Program-made: the position numbers and the translations under genes | Assembly (NCBI GenBank): GCA_021030915.1 | Contig: JAGEMR010000038.1 | Location: forward strand, 62,001 to 126,000 | Length of the DNA stretch: 64,000 bases | Direction of reading: 5' to 3' | Origin: Astrothelium macrocarpum | Lineage: Eukaryota > Ascomycota > Dothideomycetes > Trypetheliales > Trypetheliaceae | The notes under the pieces: generated by a model | Database searches by the model: none | Seen by the model: the letters and a program-made list of their open reading frames with translations, nothing else | Told to the model about the DNA's origin: nothing | Part shown: one piece after another, positions 24,001 to 34,980 of the stretch | Layout: every line of letters starts with the position of its first letter | Position numbering within the stretch: the first letter of the stretch is position 1

Positions 24001-24985
24001 CGCATCTCGACTGTGTTTCGCACCGTGCAGGCGAAACTTCCACGTGAATTGCTTGGTTGGGAGTACGGGACTTTGGTAGTGTCCTCAGATGTCCGCGTAG
24101 GAGATGATCATCTACCAAATGATTTACAGCGGACGCATCTCAAGTTTCGATGCTCGTTGGCAACTGGGAAGATGCGTGCTGTGGACAATGGGAAATGGAT
24201 GAGCAAAAACAGCGAGCCTTTACATCTACCAGTACGGAAGCGATACGCGGCGAATCTGGTGGTGGAGTTTCGTAGTCATGCGCACGTATCAAACAAAGAG
24301 ACCCCCAGAGGGTTTTGCGTGCTGTGGCTAAAAGACATCCCGGATGAGGAGGAGAAGGAGATTGCTTTGCCGGTATGGAGGGGAAACTTAGAACGTGCAG
24401 AGAAATGTTGTATCGAAGAATGTGGAGAGAAAATTGGGACGATCAAGATGAAAGTCAAGTTCTTCAGCGGATTGAGTGGTTATCATCTTAAATATGCCAG
24501 GAAAGACCCCTCGCTTGAGGATGTTATGGAGGTGCTGGACGCCACTCGGGACAGCAACGAAATCGAGGATGATGGGAATGAAGTTGTTCATGATGTCAGT
24601 GACAGCAGCGATGACGAAGGAGACCGGAGGAATACGGATGAAGCAAGCCAGGCCAAGGACACGGAAACGAGAGGCGGAGAAGAGGAAAAACTAGAAAATT
24701 CTGGCGAGAGAGGACCACTCAGTCAGATTGAAGATTACAAGACGCATAGGCATCAGCTCCATCGGCGAAATCGGGGACTAATGCAATGGAAGGTAAGACG
24801 GGCGACTCCCAAATCTCAAATTGTTCATGCAGAGTTTCCATTTGTTTGAGCGTCAGCTGACTGTTTGATCACAGGGTCCTCGTACAGTGCGCTGGATATT
24901 GCATAAGGGAGAGCGCTCAATTAACCGCGCCTCTGGACTGCTGGAGCACCGAGGAAGAGACGCTGGTGTCGAGAGAGAGGTTTAG
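21050..24985 (+). CDS. Tricalbin-like C2-domain protein, Mug190 family
   Basis: Exons 21050-22069, 22207-24792 and 24875-24985 (introns 137 and 82 nt) encode 1238 residues. A charged N-terminus is followed by two hydrophobic segments (about 210-235 and 255-275), which probably form the ER hairpin. An SMP-like lipid-binding region starts at WLNELLASVWPLINPDLF and contains an acidic, Lys/Glu-rich insert. Two C2 domains follow, near residues 592-720 (GVLVVKIIRGYDFKEGDG, DGSADPYVSV) and 807-940 (GVFSIQIHQITGLEYEKI). The second contains a long acidic loop. This order matches fungal homologues of S. pombe Mug190 and resembles tricalbins/extended synaptotagmins, which tether ER to plasma membrane and move lipids. 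The start is the ATG at 21050. The short last exon restores a C-terminus ending GRDAGVEREV. Confidence 0.92.
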
Positions 24986-25270
24986 ATTTTCGTTTCGTTT
25001 CTGCAAAATCATTAAACTGAAACAATGATCAGGGTAAGGTACATAAAGGCAGGGCAATTAATGTATAAAAGATACCCAAGGGCATTAGTACAGAGCACAC
25101 GTTTGAGGCGTTCCAGATTAGCTCATTATGGATTATGGAGGAAGTAATTTTCGATTAAGCTTACAATGGCAACCAGCAACAAGCAGGGATACAATCCGGA
25201 TATTGAGACATGATAGTGCTGGGTTGTTCTATGATATAATACATCAAGCTACGGACCGCCATTGGCAAAA

Positions 25271-26115
25271 TTAATCCTTCTTCAAAGGACTATGCACTTC
25301 TTCTATTCCATCCTTTGTGATGATCATCATTTGCAGTTCGTCACCAACTTCAATCTGTCTCTCGGTCGCACTTGTGAATGCATCCTTTACCAGCTGCTCG
25401 ACCTCCTTCCTTGGTAAAGGTTCGGGCTGCCGTTGCTCTAATGCGTGTCCTACTCCGCTCCCTGGCACATATTGATTCTTGAAGTTCACCTGGTTGTCCA
25501 GGAACGGCATTATTAGACTCGATGCCGCGCCCGCCGCTCGACATTGCTCTCGCTCGTAACTTCCCACAGGATCGTAGCTGTACAACGCACCCTTGCCATC
25601 TTCATCTAGCCCTCCCAGGATGGCATGAACATAGTACGGAAAGAAACGCTTCGAGTATAGAATATGACTGAGCCGTTGCGCACACGCTACCACTGTCATG
25701 GGCTTGCCATGTTGGTACTTGTACATCTTGACAATGGTATCGAGCCGCTCCTTGAGGGCATTGCCATCCGCTGCGAAGCCCACAACGGATAGTACGATGC
25801 GCGCATTGTCGTTTTCAGGTCCATCGCCACCGATTCTGAAGAGCTTTGGGGCATAGCGGGTGTTGATGTTGTAGCCGGAGGTAGAGCGAGTATCGCCAGC
25901 AAAGATAGTGAAGTCAGCGCCGGAAATGCCCAACGTGGAGCCACCGTTATCAGTGTAACTAAAGTACGATGTCAGATGCCGTGTCAATAAGCGCTGGGGA
26001 TTTCTTACGGATTGAATGCGTGCTCTCTGGTGCCAGACGGCGCTGATGAAGATGTGTTGGAGAACGAGTAGCCTGGTGCCTCTCGAGGTATTGACGAGGA
26101 GAAAATGGAGGCCAT
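25271..26115 (-). CDS. PRE7: 20S proteasome subunit beta-6
   Basis: Exons 26009-26115 and 25271-25958 (50-nt intron) encode 264 residues. The sequence matches beta6 (yeast Pre7, human PSMB1): YTDNGGSTLGISGADFTIFAGDTR, SGYNINTRYAPKLF, HILYSKRFFPYYVHAILGGLDEDGKGALYSYDPVGSYER and EVGDELQMMIITKDG. Beta6 is a structural subunit of the 20S core without the catalytic N-terminal threonine. The N-terminal extension of about 37 residues is Ser-rich and longer than in yeast, but both its ATG and the splice join are clear. It is divergent from the SAP30BP/HCNGP gene across 270 bp. A second beta subunit, PRE4, lies about 3 kb away on the same strand. Confidence 0.96.
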
Positions 26116-26385
26116 TATGGGAACAACGAATTATATAGGAGCCACTGCAGTAGCGGAAACAGGTGAATGCCTGGGAGCAGAGACTGAAGAAAGGAGGAAA
26201 TTGTCGTCAAGTAGCTGGAGTTAGAGCTGTTCTCGAAGGTGACGCGAGCTTCAACTGCCTGACGCCTAATAAGCGCTGCAAACGCGCAAAGCCCGTGCGC
26301 AAGCTTCTAGAAAATAAACTAGAAGCCCAACCGCTATGACTAGCAACTTTCTTGAGGCAAAGTCAAACGAATCTGGACACTGAAC

Positions 26386-27499
26386 ATGTCAAGCGGCTTT
26401 GGCCTTGTTGGCTACGAGAGTAGCGATGAAGAATCACAAGATGAGCCGCAGCTAAAGCAAAAGGCAAGATTGATTTCTACTAAATCAATAGATCATGTTC
26501 CAAAGAATGGATGGCTACTAACAAACAAGACAATAACAGGAACGCAGCGGTCATCGTGGATCCAATTCACAACCAAATGACTCTGGTACGTGACTTTGGT
26601 CCTTGCAGTATCGATATACCAACGTAGTATCCATGCTAGTCGATGCCGCCTCCGAAGCAATGAGAATCGATCTGAAGCGAAGCCCGCAAGCTGAACCTTC
26701 TGGAAATCCTTTTTGGGGAGAATCTATTGGCTCTACGGCACACAACCCATCTACGCAGTCGGAGAGTATATCTCAAGCAAGCTCTTTGGCACAATCATCT
26801 ATTGCACCACCTCTGGATGCACCTATATCTGGGCCATCTCTAGGTCCTGCTGGAATTGGCAGCGCAGACGCGGCGGATGAGCAGAGCCAAGATGCCCAAT
26901 CTCCGTATTCTGCGACTCGTTCAGAGTTGCGAAATTTGACAATGCCCCCTGTGCCTAACTTCAGCATACCAGCCTCACCTCCAGGGTCTCCACCTCCACA
27001 GACTACCAAAAAATTTGAGCAGTTTCTAGAGCTCAAGCAAAAGGGCAAGCATTTCAACCAGAACTTGGCCAATTCCTCGGCACTTCGGAATCCAATGCTC
27101 TTGCACAAGCTCATGGGATTTGCGAACGTTAGCGAAGAGGATCAGTATGCTACAACACTGCTGGCGGAGGTAGCCATTCCAACCAAATTTCCCGAGTGGG
27201 CTTACGGAGATCAGTTGGATATGGCGCAAAAAGCCATTACGAAGAAGAGGGAAGAGGCAGCAGCAAAGAAGCAGCGTGAGTCGTTGACTTTTGTCAAAGC
27301 ATCTGGTTCAGAAGGGTCAAGTCGGAGCACGACTCCAGGGACAGTCCCAAGAGCGGGGCACAGCACAACAGAGCGAGTAATGGCGGAGCTCGATAGAAAG
27401 GGAGCAAATACTCAGGTTAGGATTGCAGATCAGCGAGGTGAACAGACGGGTAGTTCGAAAAGACGGTTTGATCAACGCTCTCGTTCTCCTCGGCGATGA
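26386..27499 (+). CDS. SAP30BP/HCNGP-family nuclear protein, first intron uncertain
   Basis: The C-terminal part is clear from about 26609 to 27499. It contains LTMPPVPNFSIPASPPGSPPP, FEQFLELKQKGKHFNQNLANSSALRNP and FPEWAYGDQL, matching the HCNGP-like domain of SAP30BP and its fungal homologues, implicated in transcription and splicing. The N-terminus at 26386 (SSGFGLVGYESSDEESQDE) is also typical of the family. The two parts are in different frames. A 112-nt GT-AG intron (26497-26608, weak donor gttcca) or a 145-nt GC-AG intron (26464-26608, donor AAG/GCAAGA) would both restore the frame, using the good acceptor ccttgcag. A perfect branch-like TACTAAC at about 26517 suggests a further acceptor at 26529 that I could not fit. 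Basic Arg/Ser-rich residues end the protein. Confidence 0.8.
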
Positions 27500-28101
27500 A
27501 AAATGATAGTAATTTAATCATACTATCACTAGTCTTGTATATTCTAGGTCTCGTGGCATTCTAGAACCCATATCAGTCGAATAACTTAGATGAATCAGAC
27601 TATGAATGGTTTGCAGAGGACTGATAAATCCGTCATGCAATTGATCAATACGCTTGCAAGCGCTTAAAGCGTACATCGGATCAACTGATGTAGCCAACAT
27701 GATACACGAGTCGTAAATTGATTCGGGCTATCAAACAACGATTTGAAGTTTCAAGCTTGCAAGGTCCAGAGCTTAAGGTACCTTCCAATTCTTACCTTAC
27801 CTGAGCTTCCACCGTTTGGCGGGTCCTTGACGTCATATGTTGTAGCTCCACAGCTTGCACCTCAGAAAATTGCCAGGAGTTTACGGCAAGTGGTTACTAT
27901 AGTCCGCCGTATTCTTCTCGTCTTACTTGTCGCATTGTTTGAGCGTTGAGCGTTGAGCGGGAGTAGAGCTTGCTTGCTAGGATGGGAAGCTTTCATGTGC
28001 CTCGGCCTACATGAGATACCTTACCTCATGTAACTATCCATCTAAGAAGCCGAATCTTGTGCATGAATGCCTTCTTTAAATTTCTCGATTGCTCAAATCA
28101 A
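27500..28101. other. Intergenic region upstream of PEX10
   Basis: Contains a triple TTGAGCG repeat near 27940-27958 and an 8-bp inverted repeat, TACATGAG/CTCATGTA, at 28008-28032 just before the PEX10 start. Otherwise it is a probable promoter. No genes are seen. Confidence 0.5.
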
Positions 28102-29220
28102 ATGTCAAGCTACCAGTTTTCCTTCGCCGCATCCCCTGATATCATTAGATCTCACCAAAAAGATGCATACTTCCAGGGCCACCTTCTCGAGCAACTTTCC
28201 ACCATTCTCCGCAATCTCTACGGTGCGCGAGTCGCGCACACCTACAATTCGGAGGCGCGCGTCTTCTCCGAGTTGCTCTACCTTGGCATCACCACTTTTG
28301 TTGGGAACAGGACCCTAGGAGAGGAATACTGCGACATTGTCCAGGTCGAGGATGATAGTTTACGCCTACCAAGCGTGCGACGGCGAGCGGGATACATTCT
28401 CAGCAGCATATTGATACCATATAGCCTGGGAAGGATACTGCCAGAATTCAGGAGGAAAGTGAGAGCAAAGCTCGAAGCAACGTTGCGCAAATCAATCCAA
28501 CGTGGAAACGCCAAATCGAATCTAAGGAGGATGCAGTCGTACATTCTCGCTAACCTGGATACCATGACCTCTCCATCTCCCGTCTACGCCGTGAGTCTGG
28601 CAATCTTCTACTTCTCTGGCGCGTACTATCAGCTAGGGAAGCGCATTTGGGGACTGCGGTATATCTTCACGCGCAAAATTGAACCGAGCGAGCAGCGTGT
28701 GGGATACGAAGTTTTGGGCGTGCTGTTGGTTTTGCAATTGACAGTTCAGGTGTGGTTACATCTTCGGAGCACAGTGGATTCAGCAAGCAGTCCTGCAAGC
28801 CAGAACGCCCCACCATCCTTGGGACTTGGTGCTGTTGGTGGTCGAGCGGTGATTGATGGTGGTGTCGAGGTATCATTAGATCCCAATGCCTACTCCTCTA
28901 ATAATGCACTTTTATTCGATTCTTCGGGGGTACCTACACCGCAAGCAAGTCGGGAAGGACTGGAGAAGATTACACATACGCCTCTCTTGGGCCAGGCAAG
29001 ATATAGTCTAAAGGAAAAGGAAGTTATGAGATGGATGGGTACGCGGCAGCAGAGGAAATGCACGCTGTGTCTCGAAGAGATGGAAGACCCAAGTGTAACG
29101 ACATGCGGCCACGTATTTTGTTGGACATGCATTACAGATTGGTGCAGGGAAAAGCCAGAGTGCCCACTTTGTAGACAGATGAGCCTAGTGCAGCATGTGC
29201 TGCCACTAAGGGGTCGATGA
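28102..29220 (+). CDS. PEX10: Peroxisome biogenesis E3 ubiquitin ligase PEX10
   Basis: A single exon of 372 residues. The N-terminal motif FAASPDIIRSHQKDAYFQ is characteristic of fungal PEX10. The Pex2/Pex10/Pex12 domain follows, with membrane segments (for example VYAVSLAIFYFSGAYYQLG and VLGVLLVLQLTVQVWLHL). The C-terminal C3HC4 RING finger, from about residue 319, reads CTLCLEEM, CGHVFCWTC and CPLCR. PEX10 with PEX2 and PEX12 ubiquitinates the import receptor PEX5 in the peroxisomal membrane for its recycling. The start was set at the ATG at 28102 because homologues begin with a short MSS-type N-terminus. An in-frame ATG at 28063 would add 13 residues. Confidence 0.97.
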   Translation: MSSYQFSFAASPDIIRSHQKDAYFQGHLLEQLSTILRNLYGARVAHTYNSEARVFSELLYLGITTFVGNRTLGEEYCDIVQVEDDSLRLPSVRRRAGYILSSILIPYSLGRILPEFRRKVRAKLEATLRKSIQRGNAKSNLRRMQSYILANLDTMTSPSPVYAVSLAIFYFSGAYYQLGKRIWGLRYIFTRKIEPSEQRVGYEVLGVLLVLQLTVQVWLHLRSTVDSASSPASQNAPPSLGLGAVGGRAVIDGGVEVSLDPNAYSSNNALLFDSSGVPTPQASREGLEKITHTPLLGQARYSLKEKEVMRWMGTRQQRKCTLCLEEMEDPSVTTCGHVFCWTCITDWCREKPECPLCRQMSLVQHVLPLRGR

Positions 29221-29315
29221 TAGTATACAATTTCAGACCAAGGGAGCCGAGCTGACGGCTCCCGTTAAATCTATGTCGAGTACAAGCACCATCTTAGGCC
29301 ATAGGGAAATCTTGG

Positions 29316-30237
29316 TTACATCGTCTGTGTTCCATACCCCCTGATTCCCTCCGCAAAAGCCCAACTCTGCTGCTCCAACTTCTCATCCTCCCTCAGCTCT
29401 ACCTCTTGATTCTTCGTCACCACCGCAATGCTATAGTCGTCTATGCTCCTCGCGTCCCGGTAGAACAATACCTTCATACACTCCCGCACCACCTGCTCCG
29501 CCTTCTCACGTGTCAAGTCTGCCACTGCACTCTCATCTGGCACCGCGCGCCGCAAGATCGGCTGCGCTAAATGCGCTCCAAAACCTGTCGCCAGTGTAGG
29601 TGCGGAAAAAGTGGTGCCCAGCAGATCTACACTGGCCAAAAAAGGCTTGTCCTCACCATCAATACCCGCAACCAGAATCGCATTCCAGAGCGGGTTGAAC
29701 TCGCCCCGACGTCGGTACATGACCTTGGCGAGATAGGTATGCAAGTTCCGCGCGTGCAGCTCACGCGCAGTGTTATCTGCATCTGAAGCCGTGTTGCTGT
29801 AGCCCTCGCGGGTGGACAGTGATGACAGTACTCGGTCTAGGTGCTGCATGTCCGAGACGTCGCCACCGAAGCCAAGGACGACGCGGGAGTTGAAGCGACG
29901 AAGACGCTTGACGTCGGTGAAGCGAGCGAGGGAACCGTACGAGGCTAGAATCAGGTATAACCGTCAGTACATGTGTCCAACTATGGATGGCCAAGGAACA
30001 GACCCAGATTGTCGGCAGCAATGACTACGCCGTCTTTAAATTTTACGGCTATAACAGAGGTACCGGTGACTGTGGGCGATTGTGTATGTTGTTTTGAACC
30101 ATCGGACTGGAGGTGCGCAGGATTGTAAGGGCCGTAGATATCATCTCGTGGCTATAGCGGAGAGTTTTCAGCACGAGCATAGGCTTAGGCGTTTCTTGAG
30201 AGCTTACTCTACCCCAGCCATGGGGAAAGTGATTCAT
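29316..30237 (-). CDS. PRE4: 20S proteasome subunit beta-7
   Basis: Exons 30208-30237, 30004-30151 and 29316-29944 (introns 56 and 59 nt) encode 268 residues. The first exon has only ten codons (MNHFPHGWGR). Conserved beta7 (yeast Pre4, human PSMB4) features are PTVTGTSVIAVKFKDGVVIAADNLASYGSLARF, VVLGFGGDVSDMQ, NPLWNAILVAGID, FLASVDLLGTTFSAPTLATGFGAHLAQPILR and the C-terminal tail. Beta7 is non-catalytic, and its C-terminus reaches into the opposite ring. The second donor (G/gtctgt) is weak but is the only one that restores NLASYG. PRE7, encoding its ring neighbour beta6, is about 3 kb away on the same strand. Confidence 0.95.
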
Positions 30238-30804
30238 GGTGTGCTACAATGCTATGATACAATGAATAGAGGCGTTGCTGCTGATCTCAGGCTTTTGCGC
30301 AGAAAAGAAGTCAGTTTCAACTTGGCAGGTCGAGCTGCGTTCGATGTTGTAGGTGAAGGTTAGGCAGAGCTCCGACGCGCATTCTGACATGGTCCTTAGA
30401 CGCGCGGCTAAAGCTTGGTCTTTTCTTCTTAATCCCCCATGTGAATCGTCGTCTAATTTGGACGTAACCCTTTTTATTTGAGATTCTCTACTAGCCCCAA
30501 GCGCTGATTGATGCTCACGATAGATTTTGGATAGGTATCTATAAAACTTGATAGGGTACACCATTCAATGAAATTCGTGTGGACCCGCTGAAAATACTGA
30601 GCGCTAAATTCTAAAAGGACGGCCGAGCATGAGCAGCAGCGTCCACAATGAGGAACGTCACAAGGAGCAAAAAACATATCTCACGGTAAACATGTTTTAA
30701 TGGCTTGAAACTGTATTGGGGCTCTCCCGAACATACGAATGGCTAATTTCAATTTTTGTGCTTCATGACATTTCTTATAGCAACGCCTAGTAATAAGATA
30801 GGAT
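30238..30804. other. Intergenic region upstream of PRE4
   Basis: About 570 bp between the PRE4 start and the 3' end of the secreted-protein gene. It is a probable PRE4 promoter. I looked for, but did not see, a yeast-type proteasome control element (GGTGGCAAA). Confidence 0.5.
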
Positions 30805-32610
30805 TTAGTCCAAATACTGATCGACCTCGTCGGGCAATGACGAGTGACTTCCTTGAAACAGTGGATGCTCAAAAAAGTCATCTGAATAGTCATGGTGCTC
30901 TTTGAGGCTCCCATCGTCAAAGTTCGCCCTCTCGTTGTCTTTTCTACCCTTACCTCTTCTCCTTCTCCCTGGCCGTCCAAAATTACCCCAGTATGAGTCT
31001 CCTTGGCTTTTTGGTATGCTATTGCGACAAGCTGGCTTGTCATAATCCTGTAATCTTCCTACGGGCCAAATAGGGATGAAGCACACTTCGTCCATTTCGC
31101 AGCTTCCACATTTCTTCCACGTCGTCCATTGGAGGTATCCGATCAGACATTCAATAGATGCTTTTGCCGATTCGATCGAAGTTGCATGCATAACGTCGGC
31201 GAATGTGTTGCAGAGCTTGAGTGTGATAGTAAGGATGACATTACTAGCCAATGATTGCGGCGGGATGAGTGAGGAAGGAGGCAAGAACTGTGCTGCGCAT
31301 CGCTCGGCCTCTCTGGTGCTATTGCGGTTGCTGTAGTCGATATATGGTGCAAGCAGAGTCTCAGTTTCAACTTTCATTTGTTCCAGGGTATTCACGGAGG
31401 TAGATGCAAGATATGCGAGGCGATCTGCATAACGTGTGACAACCATGTCTGCAACACTCTGCCAGTTTCTTTCAATGGGGATCTTCGTTTGCTTCCTAGC
31501 AACAAGAGGTGCATGGGATAGGATCATCCTGGTCACATCATCGCGGATCTCTGTGCGAGTCGTGTTTGACACATGCGCAAGCCTCGGATGCAAAAGTGAA
31601 TCCTGAAATAGGTCGACATGGTAGGCAAAGCTCGTTACAAAATCATCATAGTAAATCTGCACGCGGTCACCTCCTATCTCGTCGAATCGAGAAGCAACAG
31701 CACGATAGTGGGCGAGGTCTGCTCCAAATCCTCTTCCTTTCCATTCACGACTGGCAGTTTTTGAGATGGAATCCAATTCAAGATGTTTCTCAAAGTCGCA
31801 GAGTATAATCTCGAAGCCCAACTCCATACGAATGATGCCATCAATGCGGCCTGCCCAGTCCGTAACCGACATGTTGCAGAGACCATATGCTCGGTCCCAT
31901 TCTCCCATCATTGGGTTTGGCGAAGTGAAAGTGGTAGGTTGCTTCAATGCTTGCTCGAAGGGTTGCAAAACATAATCGGTCGAATCAAGAGTTCCATTAT
32001 ATGTTTTCCCCGCAGACATGCCGTCAATGTATAGTAGCGACAGGGGATGCCTGGTGCGATATGTATGAAGATAGCCTCCTTTTCCTTTGGTGTCATCTTT
32101 TTGCTTCATGAACTCTTGTCGATATTGGCGGTCTTCAATTTCACTCAGTCTCATTACTGATTGTTGTATTCCTTTGCTCGTGTTCTCTGCTCGGGAAGCA
32201 CTACTAATGTCGCTCGAGCTTGGCGTGGAGAGGTCCGGACGTCCATTTGTCGCTTTGCGTCCTTGCCAACCAGCAACGTGACTATGTGGGCGCTGTCCTC
32301 GCATTCTTGCGAAAGCCAAAGCATGCTCTGGCTCAAAAGCAAGCCATTCAGTGCCCTGTACGGCCTTGTTGGTGGCCCCCCCATGATAAAACTGTACTCC
32401 CTCGGGTATCGAGGCCAGAAAAAAGGACATACCATTATGATTCAAAGATGAGCCCCACTGTCGCATCGATGAATGGATTGCGTTGAAAATGTGATTTGCA
32501 TTCTGTACTGATGTAAATTGTTCTGTGTCCACCGTCGAATCGAGCAGAGTGTTATCAATTCTATGGCTTGACACAACGGCGGCTAAAAGAATCGACGCAA
32601 AAAGGATCAT
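30805..32610 (-). CDS. Conserved fungal secreted protein of unknown function
   Basis: A single exon of 601 residues. The first about 17 residues form a signal peptide (MILFASILLAAVVSS). The next region, with MRQWGSSLNHNGMSFFLASIPEGVQFYHG, then GGYLHTYRTRHPLSLLYIDGMSAGKT and GIIRMELGFEIILCDFEKHLEL, is a block I recognise as recurring in uncharacterised secreted proteins of many ascomycetes, with no assigned function. Several N-glycosylation sequons (NGT, NMS, NTT, NST) and paired cysteines late in the protein (CGSCEMDEVC) fit an extracellular or vacuolar location. The C-terminus is basic and then acidic (GRPGRRRRGKGRKD). There is no catalytic motif or membrane anchor that I can identify. Confidence 0.85.
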   Translation of the reverse strand: MILFASILLAAVVSSHRIDNTLLDSTVDTEQFTSVQNANHIFNAIHSSMRQWGSSLNHNGMSFFLASIPEGVQFYHGGATNKAVQGTEWLAFEPEHALAFARMRGQRPHSHVAGWQGRKATNGRPDLSTPSSSDISSASRAENTSKGIQQSVMRLSEIEDRQYRQEFMKQKDDTKGKGGYLHTYRTRHPLSLLYIDGMSAGKTYNGTLDSTDYVLQPFEQALKQPTTFTSPNPMMGEWDRAYGLCNMSVTDWAGRIDGIIRMELGFEIILCDFEKHLELDSISKTASREWKGRGFGADLAHYRAVASRFDEIGGDRVQIYYDDFVTSFAYHVDLFQDSLLHPRLAHVSNTTRTEIRDDVTRMILSHAPLVARKQTKIPIERNWQSVADMVVTRYADRLAYLASTSVNTLEQMKVETETLLAPYIDYSNRNSTREAERCAAQFLPPSSLIPPQSLASNVILTITLKLCNTFADVMHATSIESAKASIECLIGYLQWTTWKKCGSCEMDEVCFIPIWPVGRLQDYDKPACRNSIPKSQGDSYWGNFGRPGRRRRGKGRKDNERANFDDGSLKEHHDYSDDFFEHPLFQGSHSSLPDEVDQYLD

Positions 32611-33181
32611 GGTAAGAGATGAGACGAGATTCTACCGGCTAGAGATTATTGAAGCCGCAGGATCTGCGGATTTTGATCCTCGCCTTGGCAATTCAGCATA
32701 TTATGCCTTGCTTTAGCAGAGATCCTTCTTGACATTTAAAGTCAGCTACACATACGTGCTCAATCCCTGTCATGCTCAAGATGGCCGCGCACTGCAAGCC
32801 ACGTAAGCAGCTTGCAAGTCCTTCTCCTTCTTTCAGGCAATTATAGGCTGCCTTGTTCAGCAACGTCTTTCTCTCGTTTGCGATGGAAACTAGCTTGATT
32901 AGAGGGAGCTTACCAGCCGCACTCACGTTGTGAGAATTTCCGCTCGGCTGACGTCTATAATCGGTGACAAGCGCGAGGTGGTGGATTTGCAGGCCTTATT
33001 GAAGGCAGATGTGATACTTAGGTGTAACCGGCCTCTAAAACTATTTTGTGCCATTATGTAAAACGGGTGCACCAGCTATGCACCTCACCTAATGTCTGTC
33101 CTTTTTTCCGTGACTGTTCCACGTTGTCAGACATGCCTTCAGCAAAGCCAACGCTTTCCAAACATTAGCTGAAGTCTTTTC
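32611..33181. other. Intergenic region upstream of secreted-protein gene
   Basis: Probable promoter of the secreted-protein gene and 3' region of the Rad60-like gene. No gene or repeat recognised. Confidence 0.5.
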
Positions 33182-34740
33182 CTATTTTATATAAACATCT
33201 AATCCGTCCAAATCGCTAATCTCTGTTTGCTGTATCATGTCACTTTCTTCGAGCTTCTCCCCGTCGAACTCTATGAACACTGTTTGTCCTTCGACAGTTT
33301 TGAACGCCTTTCTGGCAACTTGGACTATCTGTGAGATCTTTGTAGTCTGCGGATACGTCAGTGACCACGAATTAAAATAACGGAGCTGCACACGGGATAG
33401 AGAATGTGGCACAACTGACCGGCTTTACAATAATCTTGTAATCCGTCATTCCTTTTGCTTTTAGGATGATCCTTGTTTGCATTTCTTTCTCCGAAAGCCG
33501 TTCTGTTCCTGCAGCAACCTTCGATGCTGTGTCTTCGTTACCCGATAAATCATTCTTGGCTGATGAGCTATTTTGTCCCTTGCTCTCAGCCTTTTCTCTT
33601 TTGAGCAGCTCTAAAATCTCTTCAGTCACTGCTTCGAGATGAACTTTTACGGAGCCTTCTCCATCGCCCTCGTCCGTAAGTCCGTCTATTTCTGCGCCAC
33701 TCATACCAATTTTCTGTCCAGGAATAAATACAGTTCCCATGGCGTCCACAGCAATTCCTAAACTCTTGCAACTCGTAACATCGAAGATTCGTCTTCCCCT
33801 CCAAGTCAAAAACACATCCCCCGTGTCTACTGTCGGTGGAAACGTCTGCTTTGAACACCATGCAGCTCTTACCTCTTGCAAGCGCTGTGACAATTTTCTA
33901 CTCACAATAAGGGGACGGCAACCAGCTATAGGCGATGTTATGAGAAGCCTGACGACAGGGTCCGGTGCTGCAAGTGGTGATGATTTGGCCGGTGTTATTT
34001 TGACCATGTCATCTCCTTCTGAGCTGTGTATGTGGCTCTTGGTTTCCAGTTCACGTTGACGAACGCGCGCACGTGCAGCGGCCGCAAGTTCCGGAAACTC
34101 TTCCACCGGCTCGGAGTCTTCATTTTCATTTTGCGTATGTGGACGGTCGGGCTTCCGCTCTCGGATATGAACGGACTCTGCTTCTATCTCAGAATCCGAC
34201 CCACTATCAAGCTCAATCACCGCTGAGGTCGAGTGTGCAAGGAGGCCCAAGTTTGCAGAGGCGGACTCATTCGATTTTGTAGCTAGCTCTGGCGGTGCGT
34301 ATGTCTTGTCTGAGGGTTCTCTCAAGCCGGCCCCGGAGCTATTCGGGGGTAATCTGAGTGGAAATAAGCATGAGGTGACCTGTAGCTTTCGCGACATACC
34401 TAGTAACGTCGTTATGTGCCTCGTCATAGTCCTCACCACTTCCATCCGTATCCTCGCTTACGCGCCTCTTCTTCCGTGATCCTACACCGTCTAGTTCTTT
34501 TCGTCTGGCGGCCTCCTGCTGCTTCTTCTGACGAGCCTCCTTCGCCAGATTTTTTTGCTGTCTTTCGGCAAGAATGGCATCGAAGGATTGCTTCGATCTT
34601 TCAAAAAGACTTTCGGAGGTGGAGGTTGTCTGGGGAGGGGCCCTGCGGCCAGCGGGTCGATTGAAGAGAGACTTTTTGGCCGGTTTAGGGATCAATCCTT
34701 CTGTAGATGCGGGACTTTCCATAGACATAGCATTTGACAT
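33182..34740 (-). CDS. Rad60/Esc2/NIP45-family protein with SUMO-like domains
   Basis: Exons 34400-34740, 33420-34338 and 33182-33346 (introns 61 and 73 nt) encode 474 residues. The N-terminus is basic and Lys/Arg/Gln-rich (KNLAKEARQKKQQEAARRKE), with a KKRR nuclear localisation patch. The middle carries an acidic, SUMO-interaction-like motif (AVIELDSGSDSEIE). Two ubiquitin-like folds follow: one near residues 240-320 (VVRLLITSPIAGCRPLIVSR) and a C-terminal Rad60-SLD near 392-474 (RIILKAKGMTDYKIIVKP, FIEFDGEKLEESDMI). This layout matches Rad60 (S. pombe), Esc2 (yeast) and NIP45, which aid SUMO-dependent genome stability and recombination intermediate processing with the SMC5/6 complex. It shares a 240-bp divergent promoter with PRP28. 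Confidence 0.9.
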
Positions 34741-34980
34741 TGAGCCCAAAGCAAGATCCTGAGCGATTTTCAACAAATGCACCCAAGCCTAGAGTCAGGA
34801 CGACGATGCGGTGGAGCAGAGTGGAGGTAAGTGCGGACTTAATCGCGTATATCGCGTGATCACATGATTTAACATTTTCATTTACTACCTACACCTTTAC
34901 CGCAAGGTACTTCTCAACTTTTGTTGCAAGTCTCCATAGACGTTGTCACCAAAACACGGCGCATCAACAGCGACAGACCA

